Shown: positions 15,343-21,684 of the stretch, in pieces
Position numbering within the stretch: position 1 is the first letter of the stretch
Layout of the letters: each line of letters begins with the position of its first letter
Source: a virus
DNA: 44,561 bases
IMG/VR virus record: IMGVR_UViG_3300028813_000008
Coordinates: 1-44,561 of that record
Direction: 5' to 3' (one strand)
The notes under the pieces: generated by a model
Told to the model about the DNA's origin: nothing
Database searches by the model: none
Seen by the model: the letters and a program-made list of their open reading frames with translations, nothing else
Program-made: the position numbers and the translations under genes

Positions 15343-16245
15343 TTACTGGATTTCCCGGTGGATCGTGCCATCGAGTTGCACCCGGATCTCGGCCGACTCG
15401 AAATGCTTGCCGCCGGTATTGATGGTCAGGCCGAACCATTGGACCGGCGGGATGTAGATCGTCGGGGTGATGCCCACGTGCTTCAGACGCATGCGCGGGA
15501 GCAGGGGGCCGTACTCGCCATCCTTGATCGGGTCGTCGTCCCGCTCCATGTTCTTGAGCGGCATGGTGAGGTACCTCTTCTCGCCGATCTGGAGTTCGAA
15601 GTGCGCCTCGGAGATGTCGACGAGGTGGGAGAATGAGATGCGCACGCCATCGAGATCGAAACGCTTGGGCCAGGTGAGCTGACCTGAGGTAGCTAGATTG
15701 GTGATTGCCGGCCCCCGATTCGGCCCGCCGCCGGTCTGGAAGAAGACGATCGGGGGTGGATTAGCGATGTACTCATCGCGGCGTCCCATCGGCACGTTGA
15801 ACATGGTCCCATGGACCTGGGTGTCGTAGAGCGGCTGGCGACACGATTCCAGGCGGATCGTTCCGTTCTGAGCATCCTTGTGCTCGGTGAAGCGCGCACC
15901 GGGGGATGGTTTCAGGTCATCCAGGCCACGCGAGCCCTGCAAGGCATCATCCAGCTGCTTGGCAAGATCTGCGTCTGATACGTCCTCGAAGCCGGTCAGG
16001 GATTGCCAGTACTCCTCGGTCGAGCGAAAGACCTGGCCTTTCTCCGGCTTGGGGTCCTTGGTCTTCTTCGGTGGTTTGGTCGCGGCAGGCATGGAGAGAT
16101 CTCCTGGCATGGGGTTGGTGGTGCGCGTCATGTGACGTTGGAGCACCTCTTGGATGGTGAGCTGGTAGGACTCCGAATGTGCTTTGTACCAAGCCAGCAC
16201 ATCGGGATCGATGCGCATGGTGATCGAGGTTTTCTTCTTGGGCAT
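15343..16245 (-). CDS. Ribbon-helix-helix domain fused to capsid-like paralog 2
   Basis: The 300 residues open with a ribbon-helix-helix domain like BrnA-type antitoxins (KKTSITMRIDPDVLAWYKA, then LTIQEVLQRHM). A charged linker follows (residues 52-125), then the capsid-like core: IRLESCRQPLYDTQ, TNLATSGQLTWPKRF, TIYIPPVQWFGLTINTG and VQLDGTIHREIQ. Inside the gene a strong AGGAG site precedes an in-frame ATG at 16,092, so a product without the DNA-binding domain is likely too. No BrnT toxin lies nearby. The product could be a self-regulating structural protein, or two proteins read in one frame. The capsid identity is inferred from the paralog family and context. Confidence 0.5.
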   Translation of the reverse strand: MPKKKTSITMRIDPDVLAWYKAHSESYQLTIQEVLQRHMTRTTNPMPGDLSMPAATKPPKKTKDPKPEKGQVFRSTEEYWQSLTGFEDVSDADLAKQLDDALQGSRGLDDLKPSPGARFTEHKDAQNGTIRLESCRQPLYDTQVHGTMFNVPMGRRDEYIANPPPIVFFQTGGGPNRGPAITNLATSGQLTWPKRFDLDGVRISFSHLVDISEAHFELQIGEKRYLTMPLKNMERDDDPIKDGEYGPLLPRMRLKHVGITPTIYIPPVQWFGLTINTGGKHFESAEIRVQLDGTIHREIQ

Positions 16246-16248
16246 ACC

Positions 16249-16300
16249 TGTATGTACGTAGATACGTACAGACTTGCAAGACCCGAGACGTACATACGAG
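16249..16300. promoter_or_regulatory. GTACGTA-rich palindrome, candidate operator of the RHH protein
   Basis: An imperfect palindrome, TGTATGTACGTA followed directly by GATACGTACA (16,249-16,270), lies immediately upstream of the leftward start codon at 16,245. A third related half-site, GACGTACATACG, is at about 16,288-16,299. Ribbon-helix-helix regulators usually bind such repeated short sites in their own promoters. The region also lies before the rightward 16,610 gene, so it could control both. Confidence 0.5.
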
Positions 16301-16609
16301 CTGGGTCTTGGTGCATCGGGCGAAGGGCATAGGCTGGGCCGTGTCGCATGTGGTTGCGCCGCCTCCTCTGCTGGGGCCGCCCGATCAACAGCATATGTGC
16401 AATCGCTTCTGCCGCTCCTGATGAGCGTGACGAGAACCCCGATGCCCATGATGCTGATGTCCAATCCAGGTCTGCACCTCGCCCTGCTCGGGAACCCGTA
16501 TCGCGGTCGTTCCCGCAAGCGCCGTCATTCCTGTTCCAACCCTCGTCGTTCACACCGCCGTGCGTCCGCACGTCGGCACCGTCGTTCCCACACCCAAAGG
16601 AGAAACCCC

Positions 16610-17281
16610 ATGGGATTCGCCAAGCAGTACGTGAGCTCCGTCAAGGCAGCTCCCCGTGAGATCCTCGGGATCTTCAAGGGCAAGAACAAGATCAAGAACA
16701 TCGCCTTCGCGCTCGGTGGCGCCGTCGCCACCTACGCCCTGGGCGGAATCGTCAACACCTCACTCGTGACCCCCGGTCTCAACGCCATCCCTGGCGCGGG
16801 TCCGGCGCTCAGCGGCCCGATGGCCAAGCGCGTGATCGGTGCGGCAGTGCCCTTCACCCTCGGCTTCGTCGCCAACAAGTTCATCAAGGGTGACCTCGGC
16901 AAGGCCCTGGTGGTTGGTGGGGCTATCGCCTCGCTCGCCGAGGCGATCAGCCCCGGGCTCATCGCCCGCCTGGTCTACCACACCCCGGCTGTCGGCCCCG
17001 TGGCCGTTGCTGCAGCGCCTGCTGCCGCTGTCCAGGGCCCGGTGAACGGTCTGAATGGTCTCGGGGGCTACGTTGACGCGCGTGCGTACAACGGCACCGG
17101 GGACATGGCCCCGCTCGACGGCTATGTCGACGCCCGCGCCTACAACGGCACCGGCGAAGAGCTGGCCGGCTATGTCGACGCCCGCGCCTACAACGGCACC
17201 GGGGACATGGACGATGACCTGGCTGGCATCGGCAGCGACTACCTGACCGAGAGCACCAAGTACATGGAATCCTATCTCTGA
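16610..17281 (+). CDS. Virion membrane protein with three GYVDARAYNGTG repeats
   Basis: The ATG at 16,610 has a strong AGGAGA site and gives 223 residues. The N-terminal half has several hydrophobic helices (NIAFALGGAVATYALGG, VPFTLGFVANKF, ALVVGGAIASLAEA). LNGLGG starts at residue 148 and leads into three copies of GYVDARAYNGTG (153-164, 171-182, 187-198), then LAGIG at 204. The same frame is open upstream: from ATGs at 16,421-16,457 it would add an Arg-rich head with SNPRRSHRR and QRRNP, matching the RRNP tags of other virion proteins. The codons for the last RRNP form the ribosome site itself. Either start may be used. Confidence 0.55.
   Translation: MGFAKQYVSSVKAAPREILGIFKGKNKIKNIAFALGGAVATYALGGIVNTSLVTPGLNAIPGAGPALSGPMAKRVIGAAVPFTLGFVANKFIKGDLGKALVVGGAIASLAEAISPGLIARLVYHTPAVGPVAVAAAPAAAVQGPVNGLNGLGGYVDARAYNGTGDMAPLDGYVDARAYNGTGEELAGYVDARAYNGTGDMDDDLAGIGSDYLTESTKYMESYL
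17066..17203 (+). repeat. Three direct repeats coding GYVDARAYNGTG
   Basis: Units are at about 17,066-17,101, 17,120-17,155 and 17,168-17,203. The second and third are almost identical at DNA level (TATGTCGACGCCCGCGCCTA) and the first differs at silent sites, so the protein repeat is being conserved. They lie between LNGLGG and LAGIG motifs near the C-terminus. Confidence 0.8.
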
Positions 17282-17299
17282 TTGAGGTAGACCATACGT

Positions 17300-17320
17300 A
17301 GGGGCCGCCCGTGGGCCCCT
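17300..17320 (+). terminator. GC-rich hairpin after the 16,610 gene
   Basis: AGGGGCC and GGCCCCT form a 7-bp stem around a loop of GCCCGTG, 20 bp after the stop. There is only a short pyrimidine stretch (CTCTTTCCC) after it rather than a T-run. It could be a weak terminator or an mRNA-stabilising hairpin before the 198-bp leader of the next capsid-like gene. Confidence 0.4.
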
Positions 17321-17479
17321 GCCGCTCTTTCCCAATCTCTTCACCGCCTTCATTCGGTTCGCTGCCCACCGGCGCTTTGCATGTGGGACTGACAACGACC
17401 CGTATACCCATTCCTGGAACAACGAGGAAGCCCCTCACGTTCCGGGTCCCCTGAATCCCCTCTTGGGGAGGAGAACACA

Positions 17480-18055
17480 ATGCCCGTCTTCCGCACCGTC
17501 AAGGATGCCCGCTCCGGCTCGATCCGGCTCGAAGCCATCCACCAGCCGCTGTATGACAGCGTGCTGCTCGCCACCACCCTGCAGACGTCCGCAACGCTGT
17601 TCTCCCTCGGGAACAACGGTCGCTCGGCGCTCTACACCAACCTCCAGACCGCTGGCCAGCTCAGCTGGCCGAAGCGCTTCTCGATCCGCGCCCTGCGTCA
17701 GGTGCTCGGCTTCAACAGCGCGACCTACGCCAACGTGGCCGCCTTCTGGGCTGCGGCGTTCTACCAGCTGCAGGTGGGTGAAAAGGTTTATCTCACCATC
17801 CCGGCGTTCATCCTCACCGCCGGCGGCGGCCTGAGCCAGCAGACCCTGGTCCCGGCTACCGCCACCACGGCGGGAACCATCAACTGTGAAACCGGCTGGC
17901 CGGACCAGCGGAATATCTACTCGCTGCTGCACTCGATTTATTTGCCGCCCGTGCAGAACTTCTTCCTGGCACTGACGACCGCTGGCGGGACCCTGACCGC
18001 TTCGACGTACTGCCACATCTTCCTGGAAGGTGAGCTGCTCCGCGAAATCCAGTAA
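17480..18055 (+). CDS. Capsid-like beta-rich paralog 3, best major capsid candidate
   Basis: The 191 residues contain only the core domain shared with the two leftward paralogs: VKDARSGSIRLEAIHQPLYD, then YTNLQTAGQLSWPKRF, QLQVGEKVYLTIPAF, IYLPPVQNFFLALTTAGG and FLEGELLREIQ. The sequence is predominantly beta and hydrophobic/alternating. The gene stands alone with a strong GGGAGGAG ribosome site, a 198-bp leader and an efficient terminator 25 bp later, which is how an abundant structural protein is often arranged. Single jelly-roll proteins of this size form the shells of P23-77-type viruses. No sequence family was recognised, so the capsid role is inference. Confidence 0.5.
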   Translation: MPVFRTVKDARSGSIRLEAIHQPLYDSVLLATTLQTSATLFSLGNNGRSALYTNLQTAGQLSWPKRFSIRALRQVLGFNSATYANVAAFWAAAFYQLQVGEKVYLTIPAFILTAGGGLSQQTLVPATATTAGTINCETGWPDQRNIYSLLHSIYLPPVQNFFLALTTAGGTLTASTYCHIFLEGELLREIQ

Positions 18056-18080
18056 GCCAAACGGTTTACAAGGATTCACG

Positions 18081-18110
18081 AAAAACCCCGGGCTTCGGCT
18101 CGGGGTTTTT
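18081..18110. terminator. Bidirectional rho-independent terminator
   Basis: Perfect 10-bp arms, AAAAACCCCG and CGGGGTTTTT, enclose GGCTTCGGCT with a TTCG tetraloop. A T-run follows in both directions. It lies between the end of the rightward capsid-like gene (18,055) and the end of the leftward gene (18,120) and can stop both transcripts. Confidence 0.9.
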
Positions 18111-18119
18111 CCTTTTCTC

Positions 18120-18404
18120 CTAGGCCTCCGGAGGCCGCACTACCACCTCCAACAACCCATCCAGCGCACTGACGAACTGCTGCTGCACCGCTTTGGCCAG
18201 CTCCTCGCTCGGGTATTCGCAGCTGTACATCTGTCCGCTGGACATCTCCAGCTGGATGACCCAGCCCAGGTCCGGCTTCTCCTGATCCGGCCGCAGCGGT
18301 TTGCTCGATCTGCGCAGCGCCGCCGGGCGCATACATACGATCTGACCCGCCTCGATCCACTGCTGGTGTTCGGGGGGTGATCCAGGATTGAACAGCACAA
18401 GCAT
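18120..18404 (-). CDS. Unknown small protein
   Basis: The 94 residues follow a consensus ribosome site (TAGGAGGCAAT before the ATG). The middle reads GWVIQLEMSSGQMYSCEYPS and is followed by an amphipathic helix (EELAKAVQQQFVSALDG). It looks like a small alpha/beta cytosolic protein. No family is recognised. It ends at the bidirectional terminator and is divergent from the sigma-like gene. Confidence 0.5.
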   Translation of the reverse strand: MLVLFNPGSPPEHQQWIEAGQIVCMRPAALRRSSKPLRPDQEKPDLGWVIQLEMSSGQMYSCEYPSEELAKAVQQQFVSALDGLLEVVVRPPEA

Positions 18405-18436
18405 ATTGCCTCCTACGGAACGGGTTTCATAGTGGG

Positions 18437-18664
18437 ATGATGGACCTGCACGATGCGATTGCCTCGCTCCCTGAGATGGAGCGCCTGATCATCCGGCTGC
18501 GGTGGCTCGAGCAGTTCTCAGTGGATGACATCGCGCATTGCCTCCGCATCGCCCCCGACCAGGTACTCGCCTACGACACCCAGGCCCGCGACCGCCTACG
18601 CCGGCGGCTTGACCCAGCTGACCTGCATTCCTTCGATCTGGGCCCACTTGAGCACGTCGGCTAG
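18437..18664 (+). CDS. Sigma-70 region 4-like helix-turn-helix protein
   Basis: The 75 residues match sigma region 4 layout: SLPEMERLIIRLRWLEQFS (helix), VDDIAHCLRIAPDQVLAYD (helix-turn-helix), then a basic recognition-type end (QARDRLRRRL). Only region 4 is present, as in small phage-encoded sigma-like or anti-sigma partners. The ribosome site is weak (GTGGG). Its last 69 bp overlap the end of the opposite leftward gene. It sits at the switch point between the two arms, a fitting place for a regulator of late genes, though that role is not shown. Confidence 0.5.
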   Translation: MMDLHDAIASLPEMERLIIRLRWLEQFSVDDIAHCLRIAPDQVLAYDTQARDRLRRRLDPADLHSFDLGPLEHVG

Positions 18665-19126
18665 CTGGTGCCACTCGTCCGCCCACCGGTCGTTCCCTGC
18701 AGGCCCGGCAGTGCTGCGCAAGGGGTCAATGGCCCCGGTGAAATCGGTGTTCCCCTCCTTGTCATCCCCGAAGTAGTCCACCTCGGTCGCTGCCAGGGTG
18801 TGCGCCAGGCCCAGGGCCATGAGCGATGAGAACCGCTGGTGGATGGGCAGCTCCTCCCAGGGAATCCGTCGCAGGTTCCCCAGCGGGATCTTGAGCTGGA
18901 TATGGGCATCCCAGGCCAGGCGCAGTGCGTCCGCGATCGAGCAGAGTCCGACCCTGGGGGTCTGGCGATACCAGGTGAGGGCCTCCCAGTCGCCGATGCA
19001 CCACCAGTCACAGGGCCAGAATTCGACCGCAGCATTGACCCCGATGATCACATCATAGACGCCCTTCCGCCAGGCCCAGGACGCCTTCAGGGAGGGCCCT
19101 GGGCAGAGGATCGCGGCTCGGGTCAT
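18596..19126 (-). CDS. Rossmann-like protein resembling DUF115/MAF-type phage proteins
   Basis: The 176 residues start AAILCPGPSLKASW, then VYDVIIGVNAAVEFWPCDWW and CIGDWEAL, the pattern of DUF115-type proteins where a glycine/proline loop is followed by a nucleotide-sugar-like fold. Later SSLMALGLAHTLAATEVDYFG fits the same family. Phage members have no settled role; glycan transfer is one proposal. The start overlaps the stop of the upstream gene (ATGA). Confidence 0.5.
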   Translation of the reverse strand: MTRAAILCPGPSLKASWAWRKGVYDVIIGVNAAVEFWPCDWWCIGDWEALTWYRQTPRVGLCSIADALRLAWDAHIQLKIPLGNLRRIPWEELPIHQRFSSLMALGLAHTLAATEVDYFGDDKEGNTDFTGAIDPLRSTAGPAGNDRWADEWHQLADVLKWAQIEGMQVSWVKPPA

Positions 19127-19413
19127 GGTGGGATCAGGGTTGAGGTGCCGGCTAGGTGCTGGGGCTCGGTTCCCGGGGCGTAATCCTCCCAGGGCGGCCC
19201 GAGCTCTGCCGGCGGGGGTTCGGTGACCCCGTTGAGCCGCAGGGTCTGCTGGATGAGCTGGCGCATCGCGCTGGCCACAGCGAGCGCCTGGGGTCCCGGC
19301 ATCGCTTCGATCTGCACCAGCACCTGCTGCCCGAGCATGGCACGTACCACAGCATCCCCGGACTGGTCATCCTGGGGCAGCACGACCGAGATCTCCGGGA
19401 CGATCGGGGTCAT
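19123..19413 (-). CDS. Unknown small protein
   Basis: The 96 residues have an Ala/Val/Gln-rich helical centre (DAVVRAMLGQQVLVQIEAM and ALAVASAMRQLIQQTLRL) and a Pro-rich tail. No cysteine cluster or transmembrane segment is seen. It is coupled to the next gene and separated from the previous one by a single base. No family is recognised. Confidence 0.45.
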   Translation of the reverse strand: MTPIVPEISVVLPQDDQSGDAVVRAMLGQQVLVQIEAMPGPQALAVASAMRQLIQQTLRLNGVTEPPPAELGPPWEDYAPGTEPQHLAGTSTLIPP

Positions 19414-19414
19414 C

Positions 19415-19726
19415 CTAGGCCTTCTCTGCGTCCTTGACGGGCGCTATACCGATGATGGTACGAATCCGGGCCTTGGCCACCTCGCTGAGTCCCTGGAAGG
19501 CCAAGTCGATCATCTCCGGGTGGTCATTCACCAGCTCGCCGAAGACCTTGGATGCGATATACTTGCCCGCCCCGTCCTTCTTCGCCAGGTTCTTACCCGC
19601 GGTGATCGCCGGGATGATCCCCATCATGTCGAGCTTGAACCCGTTGCCGGCGAAGAGCCCGTCGAGCGTCGAGCGGATGGTACCGAGCACCTTCTGGACG
19701 TCGGGGTCGGTGGAGTGGTCGGTCAT
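19415..19726 (-). CDS. Unknown small protein
   Basis: The 103 residues are mostly helical (VQKVLGTIRSTLDGLFAGNG, KNLAKKDGAGKYIASKVF, FQGLSEVAKARIRTIIG). No motif allows a call. Its start overlaps the stop of the serine recombinase gene, so the two are translated together. Confidence 0.45.
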   Translation of the reverse strand: MTDHSTDPDVQKVLGTIRSTLDGLFAGNGFKLDMMGIIPAITAGKNLAKKDGAGKYIASKVFGELVNDHPEMIDLAFQGLSEVAKARIRTIIGIAPVKDAEKA

Positions 19727-20697
19727 GGGAGCTCCAGCTCGGGTTCGGGCAGAGCGTCGACCTCCGCCTGGTCGGCGGGAGCGGCATCGTCAGGGGCGAT
19801 CGTGGCGACCGGGTCCTCCAGGATCCGGAGGTCGGGGCGATCGTGGGCGACTCCCGTCGGGTCGGTGAGAATACCGCGGTAGATCGCGCGGTTCTTGATC
19901 ACCCGGTGGACCTTCCCCTTGTACCAGATCTTGGCGCCGTGCCCATTCTCCCGCAGGTAGCGCGCAACCTCGTTCAAGGTCATCTTGGCGCCGTCGACCA
20001 GGGAGAAGATCAGGCGAACGATCGGAGCCTTCTGAGGGTCGATCGTCAGGTCGTGGTTGACCACCATGTACCCATAGGGCTTGTTCCCCCCGATCCACCC
20101 ACCACGGGCGTACTTGTTCTGGGTCCCCAGCTTCATGCGCATCTGGATCAGGTGGCGCTCGTACTGGGCGAAGGACCCGAGCACCTGACGCATCAGCACG
20201 CGCACCGGATCCGCGCTGGCGGCAGAGTCGGCCAGGAAGCTCTCGCTCGCGTAGGCGACCCCCAGGGTGATGGCGTGGCGCTCGAAGAAGGAGAACAGCA
20301 TATCCTGCTCGGCGGCGACACGCGACAGGCGGTCGAGCTTCCAGATCAGCAGCTTGGACCGATCCTGCTCGCACAGCTTGGACTGGTCGCGCTCGCACAG
20401 CTTGGCGATCAGGGAGGACAGCAGCGGTCGGGGCGATGCCGCGGGCACCTCCTCGGGTTTCATGCCCGGGAGGCGGACGGTGAACAAGGGCTTGGCGGCC
20501 GACGCCTTCTCGTAGACGATCCGCGGCTCGGGGATGCCCGAGCGCTGGCAGTAGCCGAGGATCGCCGTCCGCTGGACATCCGGCGACTCGTTGTCCTCGT
20601 GCGTGTCATCACTGACACGGACGTAGGCCCATATCGTTGGCAGCGGCTTCTCGCCGAAGGCATCCGCGATGCCGGTAAGGGTGGTGATGAAGCTCAT
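19723..20697 (-). CDS. Serine recombinase (resolvase/integrase family)
   Basis: The 324 residues contain a resolvase catalytic domain: AYVRVSDD with the nucleophile S29, LLIWKLDRLSRVAAEQDML with the conserved arginines, then the long helix around LGSFAQYERHLIQMRMKLG. A Recombinase domain follows (GWIGGNKPYGYMVV, IVRLIFSLVDGAKMTLNEVA, NRAIYRGILTDP). The acidic tail is about 50 residues. Large serine integrases are usually 450 or more residues with a zinc/coiled-coil part that is absent here, so this is a short version. It probably integrates, excises or inverts DNA of this element. No attachment site could be identified by eye. Confidence 0.85.
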   Translation of the reverse strand: MSFITTLTGIADAFGEKPLPTIWAYVRVSDDTHEDNESPDVQRTAILGYCQRSGIPEPRIVYEKASAAKPLFTVRLPGMKPEEVPAASPRPLLSSLIAKLCERDQSKLCEQDRSKLLIWKLDRLSRVAAEQDMLFSFFERHAITLGVAYASESFLADSAASADPVRVLMRQVLGSFAQYERHLIQMRMKLGTQNKYARGGWIGGNKPYGYMVVNHDLTIDPQKAPIVRLIFSLVDGAKMTLNEVARYLRENGHGAKIWYKGKVHRVIKNRAIYRGILTDPTGVAHDRPDLRILEDPVATIAPDDAAPADQAEVDALPEPELELP

Positions 20698-20699
20698 GA

Positions 20700-21281
20700 T
20701 CAGAGCGCCACTGTCCAGGGATTCGGGAAGGCGATGGCATCGGCGTGCTTGTGGAAATTATGCTCGTTGATCCCCTGCTTGAGCAGCATCTGCTTGGTGT
20801 ACTCGATGGGATTCGCGTTCTGGGTGGACTGGGCGTTGACGAACTTCAGGAACTGGATCAGCACGAGCGCCTTGACCCGGTCGACCACCAAGCCGCCCTC
20901 CGTCGCGTCCTTGTCCCCTTGCCAGAACCGGAGATAACCACCTTTGGTCTGCTCCGTGTAATGGATGTCCTCGGCCAGGTTCCAGCTGGCGGCCCGGACA
21001 TCGACGCAGACATTCTTCCACGCCAGGCGCTTGGCCTTGTACATATCGAGGCTGAATCCCATGAAGGCCTTGATCTGCTCCTGGGTGGCGAGCAGCTGGC
21101 GGTCGGCCGCACCCGCGAGACCCTTCGACGAGCCCTTCAGGGCCTTGATGTTCTCCTCGATGCACGTCCGCAGCTCGGTGTTGTTCTTCGCCTCGGCGGT
21201 GCTCTCCAGGAACATGCTGTAGGCGTCCATCCATTGGAGGAGCGAGAGGGGTTGCGCGCCGGGGGTGAGGATCTTGGACAT
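20700..21281 (-). CDS. Unknown protein upstream of recombinase
   Basis: The 193 residues are mainly helical with motifs such as SLLQWMDAYSMFLESTAEAK, KNVCVDVRAASWNLAEDIHY and GGYLRFWQGDKD. No catalytic pattern was recognised. It sits 2 bp before the recombinase gene in the same string, so it may act in recombination or replication. The function is unknown. Confidence 0.5.
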   Translation of the reverse strand: MSKILTPGAQPLSLLQWMDAYSMFLESTAEAKNNTELRTCIEENIKALKGSSKGLAGAADRQLLATQEQIKAFMGFSLDMYKAKRLAWKNVCVDVRAASWNLAEDIHYTEQTKGGYLRFWQGDKDATEGGLVVDRVKALVLIQFLKFVNAQSTQNANPIEYTKQMLLKQGINEHNFHKHADAIAFPNPWTVAL

Positions 21282-21282
21282 G

Positions 21283-21684
21283 TCAGTCGTCGCTTTCGTC
21301 TTCGATCGTGCCGATGGCGATCAGGAACAGGGCGTAGCCACGGGGCCAGCCCTCCCCGTGAGTCTCCTGGATGTGGACCATCCTGGTCTCGACCGGGACA
21401 TACATCTGGGTGTCGCTGTTGATCTTCTGCAGGTCGGCCAGCACCCGCCCCAGGATCGGCTCCAAGCCGCGCACCTGGGTCGCGTGGATAGGCACCACAT
21501 AGGGCTGGATCAGCAGTGGTGACCCGATGCCATCCTCGGCCAGGGCGAGGGAGAGCACCAGGGCGCCATCGAGCTGGCCCTGGGAGACCCCGGTGACGTT
21601 GTTGGAGAAGGCGAAGTCCTGGAGGCGCTTGTTGAACCCGTCGATGGATTCGGCACCTTCCGGGTGGTAGGTGAAGATCTTCAT
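21283..21684 (-). CDS. Unknown protein
   Basis: The 133 residues are alpha/beta with GALVLSLALAEDGIGSPLLI and a closing part GEGWPRGYALFLIAIGTIED. No cysteine motif or membrane helix is evident. It overlaps the stop of the upstream zinc/membrane gene and lies 1 bp before the next gene. No family is recognised. Confidence 0.45.
   Translation of the reverse strand: MKIFTYHPEGAESIDGFNKRLQDFAFSNNVTGVSQGQLDGALVLSLALAEDGIGSPLLIQPYVVPIHATQVRGLEPILGRVLADLQKINSDTQMYVPVETRMVHIQETHGEGWPRGYALFLIAIGTIEDESDD

Noticed and set aside
15343-16245. BrnT/BrnA toxin-antitoxin system
   Set aside because: Only the antitoxin-like RHH domain is present; no BrnT toxin is next to it and the domain is fused to a capsid-like protein.
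16245-16518. N-terminal extension of the RHH-capsid frame upstream of 16,245
   Set aside because: The extension runs through the palindrome and has no ribosome site; the conserved RHH start MPKKKTSITM is at 16,245.
17282-17479. Additional gene between the 16,610 and 17,480 genes
   Set aside because: No frame has a start signal or plausible protein; it holds a hairpin and a long leader with a strong ribosome site.
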